The position numbers were made by a program, and so were the translations under genes. From assembly GCA_003142255.1 (NCBI GenBank), contig PLLO01000011.1:750453-809480 (forward strand): a stretch of DNA of 59,028 nucleotides. Reading direction: 5' to 3'. A model generated the notes under the pieces. The model saw only the letters and a program-made list of their open reading frames with translations. It did not search any database and had not been told where the DNA came from. Of this stretch, positions 34,836 through 43,119 are shown in pieces. This DNA comes from Bacteroidales bacterium. Lineage in GTDB: Bacteria; Bacteroidota; Bacteroidia; Bacteroidales; VadinHA17. Every line of letters starts with the position of its first letter. Position 1 is the first letter of the stretch.

Positions 34836-37616
34836 TTGAAGAGATACATATCATTATTGATCATTTTGTTCTTCCCCGCTTTTATAAATTATTCAGGAGC
34901 ACAAATGGAGGATGTGGATATCAGTTGCCAAAAGTTTTACAAATTGTATAACTCCGGTGATATTTTAAATGCTGAAAAATCCTTATTGCAGATACTTGAT
35001 TCAGGCAATAAAATTCCAGAGAGATATAAACCATATATATATAATGGCCTTGGAGCTACAAATACATTTTTAGGGAGATACGGAGATGCATTGAATTATT
35101 ACATTCTGGCTGAAAAATCTTTATTGACAAAAACTGATTCTTCTCAATATTTAAGAGCTATTTATGTGAATAAAGCACTAATATACAGTTATCAAAAATC
35201 ATATCCTGTTGCTATCGATTACTTTGAAAAGGGGATCAGAATCTATGAGAGTATTAAGAACCCGGATATAAGTATCAGATCCGAATTATCCACTGCGTAC
35301 CTTAATATCGGGATAAGCTTTTATGGAATTGGTGAATACAATAGGGCGTTAGAATATTTTGAAAAAAGCAAGGAGATCAAATTAAAGTACAAACTGCCAT
35401 GGACAGCTATGGTCGATCTTAACATTGCAAAAGCTTACGAGAAATTATCAAGGTTTAATGAAGCAGAAAAGCTCTTTAAAGAGAGCATCGATTTATTAAT
35501 AAGCGAATATGGCAAAGATTACTACAGGTTACCGGAAGTTTACTTCGGATATAGTCAGTTCCTTTATGATTCCGGCAGGCACAATGAGGCGTTGGAAATA
35601 TTGAATAAAGCTTTATCAATATGCTTAAAGGACTATGGCGAAAAGCATTCACTTACCTCTCTTTCGTATAAACTGATCGGAGATTTTTACAAAAATCAAT
35701 CTGATTATAACACTGCATTAAAAAATTACCAGAGATCATTGATCTCCATTGCCGGTGATTTTAACGATCCTGATATTTTCACAAACCCTTCAATCGATTC
35801 CTCTCTCTATGATATCCGTCTTCTCGACAACCTGAAAAGCAAAGCTGAGGCCCTTGAGCTTCTTTCCGGAGGACAGGCAAATAAGGAAATGAAGACTGGT
35901 ACTTTAAATATGAGTCTCGGAACTATTGACCTTGCCCTTCAGCTGATCGACAGGATACGCAATAACTATAATACCGAAGAGAGTCGCATTTACCTTGCAG
36001 AAAACGAGAAGGATACCTGGATCTCAGCCATCCACATTGCCAACAGCCTCTATACTCTTACCGGGGACAATTCGCTCGTTCAGAAGATGTATTCCATCTT
36101 CGGGAGAGCCAAGGCAGCGGTGCTTCGCAACGAGATCTCAGAAAACGATCTCCTCCTGTCATCTTCAGTTCCCGATTCCATCATTGAAAAACAAAACACC
36201 CTCGCAGGGAATATCGGCGCTTATAACAAACTGATTTTCGAAGAATCAAAGCTGGCCAATCCCAACAGCAGAAAGATATCTCTTTGGAAAGATGCCCTCT
36301 TTGAAATGAACCGAAGAAGGGAGAAAGTCTCAGATGAGATAGACAGGCAGTTTCCCCAATACCATGATCTGCTCCTGAAAACGGAACCCTTGCCCCTCGG
36401 CGATATTCAAAAAAAGCTTGAAGGAAATGAAACGGTTATCGATTATATGCTGTCCAATAAGTACTCAGAGGGAAAAAGAAAGCTGTACATATTCGTGATA
36501 ACCCGCAACAGCCTTGAATTCCGGGAGACGAGCCTTGATTCCGCTTTCAGAAGGAATGCAGAGATCATCCGTAAAGGCGACGATCCTGCCGCACATGAAC
36601 GGGACAGTAAAACTATTTTCAGGAACTATACAGGCGCTCTCAGTTATATGTACGAAACGCTTTTCAGGCCTGTCGAAAAGCTGGCAAAGGGAAAAAGGAT
36701 CATAATCATACCCGACGAAGAGATTGCCTGGCTGCCCTTCGATACTTTTCTTAAAAATTTACCTCAGTCATATGAGACAGATTATGAAGGCCTTCAATAC
36801 CTGGTTTATGATTACGCATTTACTTATGCTTTTTCGTCATCCCTGATCTTCAGCAACAACATCGGACTTAAGAAAGGTGAGGAGGTGCTTGCCTTTTCGC
36901 CCGACTACGGCAATGGTGACTTTGCCGGAGCAAATACCGGGAAATTAAGGGGTGCTGAAGATGAGATAGGATCTATCTTCAAATGGTTCAGGGGCAGAAG
37001 ATTCACCGGCGACCAGGCGACGGAAACGAATTTCAGGAAAGCGCTGCACGATTCTGCCATAATTCACCTGGCTATGCATTCCATTTCCGATACTCTAAAT
37101 TCGAAGTACTCGTTCCTTCTGTTCGACACAAAAAACGATACTGCCAATGACGGCAGACTTTATAATTATGAGATCAGTCTCGCGCGGATCACTTCGCCCA
37201 TGGTGGTTCTCAGCGCATGTAACTCCGGCTCCGGCACGTTATATCATGGCGAGGGACTGATGAGCCTTGCGCGCAGCTTTATGCTTGCCGGTGCGTCATC
37301 AGTGGTCAAGACATCGTGGGAAGTCAATGATGAAACAAGCGCGGCAATAATTGCCAGGTTCTATTATTATCTCTCACGGGGAAAATCCAAAGATGAAGCC
37401 ATGAATCTTGCCAGGATAAAATATATCAGGAAGAATCCGCCGATGTGCTCAAATCCTTACTACTGGGCTGCCTATGAAGTGGTTGGCGATAACACGCCGG
37501 TAACTCATAATAAACGCGCTTATGCAATAATGTTCAGTATTATTGTTATTCTGGCTGCAGGATTTGCAGTTTTCTATCTGAGACGACGGAGGATCTTACC
37601 AGCACGTCCGCTATAG
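34836..37616 (+). CDS. Signal-peptide-bearing TPR-CHAT protease with C-terminal membrane anchor
   Basis: The 926-residue protein starts at a TTG, which gives a clean Sec signal (residues 1-23, SGAQ). About 300 residues of tetratricopeptide repeats follow (for example LSTAYLNIGISFYGIGEYN), then a helical linker and a caspase-like CHAT domain (about 600-880). The catalytic pair is intact: H748 in HLAMHS and C795 in VLSACNSGSG. A last helix (about 892-914, [18 protein letters not shown]) with RRRR after it should hold the enzyme in the inner membrane with the protease outside. CHAT peptidases cleave specific partner proteins; the neighbouring peptide is a candidate. The 3' end overlaps the convergent TPR gene by 43 bases. 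Confidence 0.88.
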   Translation: MKRYISLLIILFFPAFINYSGAQMEDVDISCQKFYKLYNSGDILNAEKSLLQILDSGNKIPERYKPYIYNGLGATNTFLGRYGDALNYYILAEKSLLTKTDSSQYLRAIYVNKALIYSYQKSYPVAIDYFEKGIRIYESIKNPDISIRSELSTAYLNIGISFYGIGEYNRALEYFEKSKEIKLKYKLPWTAMVDLNIAKAYEKLSRFNEAEKLFKESIDLLISEYGKDYYRLPEVYFGYSQFLYDSGRHNEALEILNKALSICLKDYGEKHSLTSLSYKLIGDFYKNQSDYNTALKNYQRSLISIAGDFNDPDIFTNPSIDSSLYDIRLLDNLKSKAEALELLSGGQANKEMKTGTLNMSLGTIDLALQLIDRIRNNYNTEESRIYLAENEKDTWISAIHIANSLYTLTGDNSLVQKMYSIFGRAKAAVLRNEISENDLLLSSSVPDSIIEKQNTLAGNIGAYNKLIFEESKLANPNSRKISLWKDALFEMNRRREKVSDEIDRQFPQYHDLLLKTEPLPLGDIQKKLEGNETVIDYMLSNKYSEGKRKLYIFVITRNSLEFRETSLDSAFRRNAEIIRKGDDPAAHERDSKTIFRNYTGALSYMYETLFRPVEKLAKGKRIIIIPDEEIAWLPFDTFLKNLPQSYETDYEGLQYLVYDYAFTYAFSSSLIFSNNIGLKKGEEVLAFSPDYGNGDFAGANTGKLRGAEDEIGSIFKWFRGRRFTGDQATETNFRKALHDSAIIHLAMHSISDTLNSKYSFLLFDTKNDTANDGRLYNYEISLARITSPMVVLSACNSGSGTLYHGEGLMSLARSFMLAGASSVVKTSWEVNDETSAAIIARFYYYLSRGKSKDEAMNLARIKYIRKNPPMCSNPYYWAAYEVVGDNTPVTHNKRAYAIMFSIIVILAAGFAVFYLRRRRILPARPL

Positions 37617-38596
37617 AAACCGGGCGATTTTGCAAGGATCTCAAAACATTCGTGTGCCTTCTGTGTATTCCCGGTTTTAATATAAGCAAGACCGATATAC
37701 CATCTTGCCTCTTTAGTATATTCACCCTGGCGGCTGATCACATCTTCCAGCAGGTTTTCGGCCTGGTCATAATTTCCCAGCTCCATCTGGGTGATTCCCA
37801 TGAAGAATCGGGGAGACATATTCAGAGGGTCCTTCTGTATTGCCTCTGAAAAAGCTATCGCCGCGACCTGGTATTTCTTGTTATTATAGCTCTCAACTGC
37901 TGCTGTATAGCTGTCTGTCTCACCTGCATCAGCGCTCCTTGTTACAGGAGATATGGCAATCACAGGCTCAAAATATTTTGCATAAAGCTTATCGGGATTG
38001 TAGGAGGGAAGAAGCAATTTTACAAGGAATATAGCTCCGCTGATTGCAGCAGCCGCAGGTAATGCAAACCGGGCAAACATGGTCTTCCTGAATAATTTTT
38101 TCTTGCCGGCGTCAGCTTTACGATCATAATCATTATCAGCCTCCACAAGAGAATTTGTGATAAACTCTTTTCTCTCATCACTCATCGGATTCGGGCTTAC
38201 TTTGTTCAGCTTCTTTTCGTCCCTCTCTCTGACCCACCCGGCTGTAATATTACCGAGATCATTTTCCCTGCTCTCTTTTTTAATATCATTGATCTCAGCG
38301 GCCAGCTTCTCATCCTCATTTTCCCCGGCGATATTATCGTTGATGTACTTCGCATTTGCTTTGTGCGCCGTATCGTTACGATCAAAACCTGAGGTCATCT
38401 CCCTGGCTGCATCATTTGTCTCCTTATACAACGGATCACTTTTGACATCCTCAATATCAAGGCTTCCCATCATATAATCGCCGATCTTCCCGAAAAGAGC
38501 CGAATCCCCGGGATTTAGCACCATATCGGTATCAGCCCATGAATTATTTTCATGCTGCCCCTTCTTCCCGCTTATATTTCCGTTCTGCCGACTCAT
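37574..38596 (-). CDS. Single-pass membrane protein with cytoplasmic acidic region and TPR domain
   Basis: A 340-residue protein. Residues 1-165 are very polar, rich in Asp, Glu, Lys and Asn, with no enzymatic motif. A helix at about 175-195 ([20 protein letters not shown]) spans the membrane. TPR units follow ([49 protein letters not shown]). This layout, cytoplasmic region plus outside repeats, placed after a sigma factor gene, suggests a sigma regulator, but no anti-sigma zinc motif was found. It converges on the CHAT gene with 43 bases of overlap. Confidence 0.8.
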   Translation of the reverse strand: MSRQNGNISGKKGQHENNSWADTDMVLNPGDSALFGKIGDYMMGSLDIEDVKSDPLYKETNDAAREMTSGFDRNDTAHKANAKYINDNIAGENEDEKLAAEINDIKKESRENDLGNITAGWVRERDEKKLNKVSPNPMSDERKEFITNSLVEADNDYDRKADAGKKKLFRKTMFARFALPAAAAISGAIFLVKLLLPSYNPDKLYAKYFEPVIAISPVTRSADAGETDSYTAAVESYNNKKYQVAAIAFSEAIQKDPLNMSPRFFMGITQMELGNYDQAENLLEDVISRQGEYTKEARWYIGLAYIKTGNTQKAHECFEILAKSPGFYSGRAGKILRRLR

Positions 38597-38619
38597 TTAT
38601 TCCTTTTTCCTTTATACTA

Positions 38620-38699
38620 TTACCTATTACCTATTACCTATTGCCTATTGCCTATTGCCTATTGCCTATTGCCTTTTGCCTATTGCCTTTTGCCTTTTC
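38620..38699. repeat. Heptameric CCTATTG/CCTTTTG array
   Basis: About eleven 7-base units (TTACCTA, TTGCCTA, TTGCCTT) with little degeneracy fill the spacer between the sigma factor gene and the membrane TPR gene on the minus strand. It is the most regular of the heptamer tracts. Changes in unit number would alter spacing between the two genes but not their frames. Confidence 0.8.
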
Positions 38700-38700
38700 T

Positions 38701-39321
38701 TTAATATACAATGTCTTTTGCAATCCTCTCTGAGTTCATTATCTCCTTGTACCCGGGATGATTCTTCACCTTCTCCGTCAGCTCAGTTTGCGCTTCACAT
38801 TTTTTCTTCCTCACGTACCCATAAGTATATCCCAGTTTAGCGGCAATCTCATGTGGAGATACATCCAGCCAGTATAGCTTCAGGATATTTTTGCTTACCG
38901 GGTCGAGCGACTCGAATACTTCATGGAATATCTCTTTGTGGAGCTTTTTGTCAATCAGGTCGGTGAGATCTTTTTCATCGTCGGGATCCACCTTCCTGGT
39001 GAAGTAGTTTGCTGCAGCATGCCGCTTATCGAGGGCCGATTTCCAGAGATTCTCGCATACACAATAAAGAAATGTTTTAAAACGGCATGTGAGGGTGAAT
39101 TGATTGCTGTCGATCTTTTCGAGCATGATCATAAGGCCATCCTGGAAGATATCCTTTGCATCCTCCGAGGTGCCGCCCATACGCGTGACAAGAAGCCTCA
39201 CCATGGGTATATACCTGTCCCACAGGTAACGCACCACATAACTCTGACGGTTACGAAGACATTCGATAATCTCGCTGTCGGTATACTCTTTCACTTTTAA
39301 CGGTACATTTTGAGATTGCAA
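38701..39321 (-). CDS. ECF-type RNA polymerase sigma factor
   Basis: A 206-residue sigma-70 family protein. Region 2 is visible as [35 protein letters not shown] and the [18 protein letters not shown] stretch (about residues 28-100). Region 4 is [39 protein letters not shown] (given by position, about 142-180), a helix-turn-helix for promoter -35 recognition. Its likely partner is the membrane TPR protein directly downstream. The TACATTTG at 39335-39342 on the minus strand is a possible -7 element. The stop TAA is inside the last heptamer flank. Confidence 0.9.
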   Translation of the reverse strand: MQSQNVPLKVKEYTDSEIIECLRNRQSYVVRYLWDRYIPMVRLLVTRMGGTSEDAKDIFQDGLMIMLEKIDSNQFTLTCRFKTFLYCVCENLWKSALDKRHAAANYFTRKVDPDDEKDLTDLIDKKLHKEIFHEVFESLDPVSKNILKLYWLDVSPHEIAAKLGYTYGYVRKKKCEAQTELTEKVKNHPGYKEIMNSERIAKDIVY

Positions 39322-39471
39322 ACTGTTGCCAATCCAAATGTAAACAATTTTTTAAATAAGGCTGAATAATAATTAAAAAAGCCGGGTAACAATTTCATGC
39401 CTGTTCCTATTAAGCATTGTTTATTGCTTTAAAGAAAAAGCAGGTTGTACTAAATATTTGATATTATGAGC

Positions 39472-39502
39472 TTTACCGGTTCCGATGGAGAATCGCCGGT
39501 TA
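39472..39502. repeat. ACCGG-type inverted repeat
   Basis: TTACCGGTTCCGAT faces AATCGCCGGTTAA around GGAG. It shares AACCGGCGAT with the hairpin at 30417. It lies in the spacer before the PAS kinase gene. Confidence 0.45.
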
Positions 39503-39562
39503 AGCTGTTCTGTATTTGGTAAGACCGGCTTAAAAAGATAATTACGAAACTGGTGGATTGAT

Positions 39563-40774
39563 ATGAAAGTCAATAAATCTCAAAGCGATCATTGTTCCCC
39601 CCCCTTCACCAGCAATGAAACGGAGAGATTCGGCGGTGCAACGGATTTCCTCTATCACGCTATTGAGAATGCTAGTGGTGTACCTTTTCAGTTGATCTTC
39701 GGGCGGCATATCGGGGATGGTCATTACCTAAATATCGGTTCAGGAATTAATGAGCTCCTCGGTATTGCACCTGAAGATTTTACTGAAAAAATGTTTAATG
39801 AGATGATCGAAGAGGTGGTGCCGCTGTCGGATGATATCCCCCGTGATCCTGTCGAGGCGCGCCTGAAATTCATCAATGGCGAGATTAAGGGTTACAGGGC
39901 CGAAGTGCTGGTAAAGAGACCGGGAGGGGAGAAAAGATGGATACGCGATGCCTCCCTGCCGCTTACTGACGAGGAGACCGGCAAGGTAATCGGTGCATTC
40001 GGAATACTCTGCGATATCAGCGATACTAAGGATTCCATGGTCACCATCAGGAAGGCTGAGAAGCGTGCTGATGAATTTGAAAAGCTCAAGAGTGCTTTTG
40101 TTCAGAACATCTCGCATGAGATAAGAACACCGCTGAACGCCATAGTCGGATTTTCCACATTGCTTGGCGAGCCGGGACTCTCTCCCGCGGAGCAGGAAAA
40201 ATTCAGGAATATCATTACCTGTAACACCGATCATCTCCTGAAAGTCATGACCGATATTGTAGAGATATCAAAAATTGAATCCAACGCGGTGAAGATCAGG
40301 AAGGAGATTGTGAATATCAGCCAGATGATGCGTTCCGTCTATGACCGTTACATTGACAAGGCGATGGAGAAAGGCATCTCCCTGGGCCTCCCGTCGATGC
40401 CCGCCGATAAGGAGGTGACCGTGGTGACTGACGGCAGCAAGGTTTACCAGGTGCTCGAGAATCTTCTCGACAATGCCGTCAAGTTCACCACGGCAGGGAA
40501 TGTAGATTTTGGCTACGAAATGAAGAATGGCAAAGTGGAGTTTTATGTCTCCGATACGGGTCCGGGCATACCCGAGGATCAGCACGATAAAGTGTTTAAA
40601 AGATTCTTCCATTCTGAAACCAGCGCTTCGAGGGCCAGTACAGGCATGGGACTTGGGCTTCCTATAGCCGAAGCATACGTTGAGATGCTGGGAGGGGATA
40701 TCTGGATTGCCCCAAAGCCGGGAAATGGCGCAAAGTTCAGGTTTTCGATTCCGGCGCAGAATGCCGGTAAATGA
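39563..40774 (+). CDS. Cytoplasmic PAS-domain histidine kinase
   Basis: A 403-residue kinase with no membrane segment. A PAS-like sensor domain (about 30-155, with GEKRWIRDASLPLTDEETGK and IGAFGILCDISD) is followed by a short coiled region, the HisKA domain with H185 in NISHEIRTPLNAIVGFS, and a HATPase domain with N and G boxes (LLDNAVKFT, VSDTGPGIPEDQHDKVFKRF, GMGLGLPIA). No response regulator is adjacent, so it is an orphan kinase. The nearest regulator gene, at 45.7 kb, has its own kinase. Confidence 0.9.
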   Translation: MKVNKSQSDHCSPPFTSNETERFGGATDFLYHAIENASGVPFQLIFGRHIGDGHYLNIGSGINELLGIAPEDFTEKMFNEMIEEVVPLSDDIPRDPVEARLKFINGEIKGYRAEVLVKRPGGEKRWIRDASLPLTDEETGKVIGAFGILCDISDTKDSMVTIRKAEKRADEFEKLKSAFVQNISHEIRTPLNAIVGFSTLLGEPGLSPAEQEKFRNIITCNTDHLLKVMTDIVEISKIESNAVKIRKEIVNISQMMRSVYDRYIDKAMEKGISLGLPSMPADKEVTVVTDGSKVYQVLENLLDNAVKFTTAGNVDFGYEMKNGKVEFYVSDTGPGIPEDQHDKVFKRFFHSETSASRASTGMGLGLPIAEAYVEMLGGDIWIAPKPGNGAKFRFSIPAQNAGK

Positions 40775-40837
40775 ATTAAGAAAGGTTAGATCTATAATAA
40801 AGTATACTCTTCTTTCACCTTTCTCCCTGGGCCCAAG

Positions 40838-40865
40838 TGACTTTTGCCTTTTATCTTCCATCTTA
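40838..40865. repeat. Short heptameric TTTTGCC tract
   Basis: Four degenerate units (TTTTGCC, TTTTATC, TTCCATC, TTAAACC) after the PAS kinase gene, of the same type as the longer arrays at 21427 and 38620. The rest of the 244-base gap shows no gene. Confidence 0.5.
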
Positions 40866-41018
40866 AACCTTTATCACCGTGCCGTTATCTGCAACCCCCA
40901 ACCATACAATTTTATGGCACTCACAACTAAATTGTAGCTACTATAAATATTACAAAGGCTTAACTACTTTATAATTAATATTAGATTATGTATATTTAAT
41001 CACTTAAATAATTCACTC

Positions 41019-41636
41019 ATGAAAACTAATCTGAAAAAACTAAGCTTCATTGTTCTGTTAGCAGGAACTCTATTTTGTATTCAATCCAGGGACCCTTTAT
41101 ACGGTCAGCAAAATGCAGTTGATTTTAATAAACCTATTCTTCCTTCTGTATATCTGGGACTGGGTCTGGAAGTCAACAACTATGGGTTTGGATTTGGACT
41201 GGAGGTTCCTGTATCAGGGAATATGTCAATAACGGGTAATGCCGGTATAGGAGGGTGGGGATTTAAAATCGGTGGCAGTATTAATTATTATTTTACAGAC
41301 GTTACAGGTAAATCTCAATTAAGCCTCGGCTATTCACGAGCCTCAGGATTAAAAGATTTCTCGACAGATCTGAATGTCGAACCTGATGATACAAAACAAA
41401 CGGTTAAACTTGATTTAAATGTTATACAGACAATTAATCTTATATATACTTATAACCTGAGAATCGGGAAATCATGCAAAGCAGGCTTTAGCGGCGGATA
41501 TGCCATCCCTCTGACAAAAACTCCCTATGCCATTAAGACTCAGGGGATAACGCTTACTTCGTCCTCTGATCAGGTGCTGAAGATGATGGAACCAGGAGGA
41601 TTAATCATCGGGATAAAATTTATGTTCGGGATTTGA
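41019..41636 (+). CDS. Small secreted beta-barrel-like protein
   Basis: A 205-residue protein with a Sec signal (residues 1-29). The mature part is made of glycine-rich alternating strands (GLGLEVNNYGFGFGLEVPVSG, given by position about 48-68, and AGFSGGYAIPLTK) and ends GLIIGIKFMFGI, a C-terminal strand typical of outer-membrane barrels. No family recognised. It is a single gene; a weak 7-bp hairpin (GCTGTTA with TAACAGC, 41650-41681) follows. Confidence 0.7.
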   Translation: MKTNLKKLSFIVLLAGTLFCIQSRDPLYGQQNAVDFNKPILPSVYLGLGLEVNNYGFGFGLEVPVSGNMSITGNAGIGGWGFKIGGSINYYFTDVTGKSQLSLGYSRASGLKDFSTDLNVEPDDTKQTVKLDLNVIQTINLIYTYNLRIGKSCKAGFSGGYAIPLTKTPYAIKTQGITLTSSSDQVLKMMEPGGLIIGIKFMFGI

Positions 41637-41839
41637 TTTTTATAATCCTGCTGTTAATAAAATAACACTAAAAGTAACAGCATCGTGAGAACGTTTCTGC
41701 ACAACTCAAAACTTGTACTGGCATCATATATTTCGTAATGTGCTGAAAAGGGTATTTATGGTTTTACAGATCTGGTCGCTTCGCGCATGCGAAATGTCTT
41801 TTTTCTTCCCCTGCACCCGGGTGATCTATCGTGATAGGA

Positions 41840-42031
41840 TTATTCAGATTTACTTGTTAAGTGCCAAAAACCGCAGGACTTGCATTTATACGCGTGTATC
41901 TCTTTTAAACTTCGGTTTTCTTTGATATACCTGATCATATCCTGAGCCTCCTCAGGCGAATTGTAAATTGTCTTCTTACATGGAAGCTCAATCGGAGATA
42001 TCTTTTTTATATCTGAATGTTTGTATCTCAT
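41840..42031 (-). CDS. Mini-protein with Cys-x2-Cys and WH motif
   Basis: A 63-residue protein, basic, with one helix (SPEEAQDMIRYIKEN) and the C-terminal knuckle YKCKSCGFWHLTSKS. Such single knuckle proteins with W-H-L-T after the second cysteine recur in Bacteroidota, often with zinc. The function is unknown. No operon partner. Confidence 0.65.
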   Translation of the reverse strand: MRYKHSDIKKISPIELPCKKTIYNSPEEAQDMIRYIKENRSLKEIHAYKCKSCGFWHLTSKSE

Positions 42032-42216
42032 TTATAAATTTTCCAATGCCAAAGCTATTAAAATTGGCAGAGAAATTATATAAAAGCAACAAGCCCTGAT
42101 TGAATCGGGGATAACGAAACCACACTCATATGTAAAATACTGAGCTAAATCTGAAACTCTTATTAATTCTACTTAATTTTGAAGTTAACAGACTTTAAGT
42201 TTTCAAAAAAAAGCAA

Positions 42217-42852
42217 ATGAAAGTAATAGCGATAAACGGTAGTCCTAATAAGAAAGGCAATACTTTTCATGCATTAAATATGGTTGGCAATGAACTGAAG
42301 GCAAGAAGTATTGAATTTGAAATACTCCATATCGGAAACAAATTAATACATGGTTGTACTGCCTGTGGCAAATGTTCTGTTAACAAAGATGAAAAGTGTA
42401 TTATAAAAACAGATGACCTGAACCAATGGATACAACAAATAAAAAAAGCTGATGGTATTTTACTCGGTTCACCAGTTCATTATTCAGGTATACCGGGAAC
42501 AATGAAAAGCTTTTTAGACCGGCTGTTCTTTGTCTCGGGAGCAAACAGAGGCCTGCTTCGCCAGAAAGTTGCAGCAGCTGTTGTCGCAGTCCGGAGGACA
42601 GGAGGTTCGGCCACCCTGGATAGTTTATATCATTTCCTGACATACTCTGAAATGATTATTGCAACATCCAATTATTGGAATGTAATACATGGTGCAAACG
42701 CCGGTGAGGTTGACAAGGATGAGGAAGGTAAACAGATTATGAGTGTACTGGGCAAAAATATAATCTGGCTATTGAAAATGAAAGAAGCTACATCCGGCAC
42801 TATCGAACCCCCAAAAAAAGCAAAGAAAGTCAGCACTAATTTTATCAGATAA
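42217..42852 (+). CDS. Flavodoxin-fold NAD(P)H reductase, iron-sulfur flavoprotein-like
   Basis: A 211-residue protein of the NADPH-dependent FMN reductase group. It starts VIAINGSPNKKGNTFHAL (FMN phosphate loop) and has four cysteines (GCTACGKCSVNKDEKC, about residues 46-61) in the pattern of iron-sulfur flavoproteins. ILLGSPVHYSGIPGTMKSFL is the second FMN segment. It likely reduces quinones or other small acceptors. Single gene. Confidence 0.88.
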   Translation: MKVIAINGSPNKKGNTFHALNMVGNELKARSIEFEILHIGNKLIHGCTACGKCSVNKDEKCIIKTDDLNQWIQQIKKADGILLGSPVHYSGIPGTMKSFLDRLFFVSGANRGLLRQKVAAAVVAVRRTGGSATLDSLYHFLTYSEMIIATSNYWNVIHGANAGEVDKDEEGKQIMSVLGKNIIWLLKMKEATSGTIEPPKKAKKVSTNFIR

Positions 42853-43119
42853 AAGTGACATCAGCTAATACTTTCGCAAGTTCAGGGCAAGTCAGCAAAC
42901 CTCACACATGGAACAGTGCCGCTGCTAACGAACAACCCTTCAGTACTTTCATTTATAATATTTTTTATAAATATTTGACTTTTATAATATTAAAATTTAA
43001 TTTTGGTATTGATCAATGTCCGTAACTAAAATTAAGAAGTCAAACCATTGTTATCAGAAACCGGTAGCACCTGCCACAAATCCTAAAATATTTGCATCCA
43101 TCCCTAAATTAATCTGCCA

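Noticed and set aside
38539-38840. Open frames reading through the heptamer array ([16 protein letters not shown])
   Set aside because: The protein is a product of the 7-base repeat in three phases and has no start context or conserved domain.
39736-40861. Long minus-strand frames within the PAS kinase gene
   Set aside because: They are shadows of the kinase, which has complete HisKA and HATPase motifs on the plus strand.
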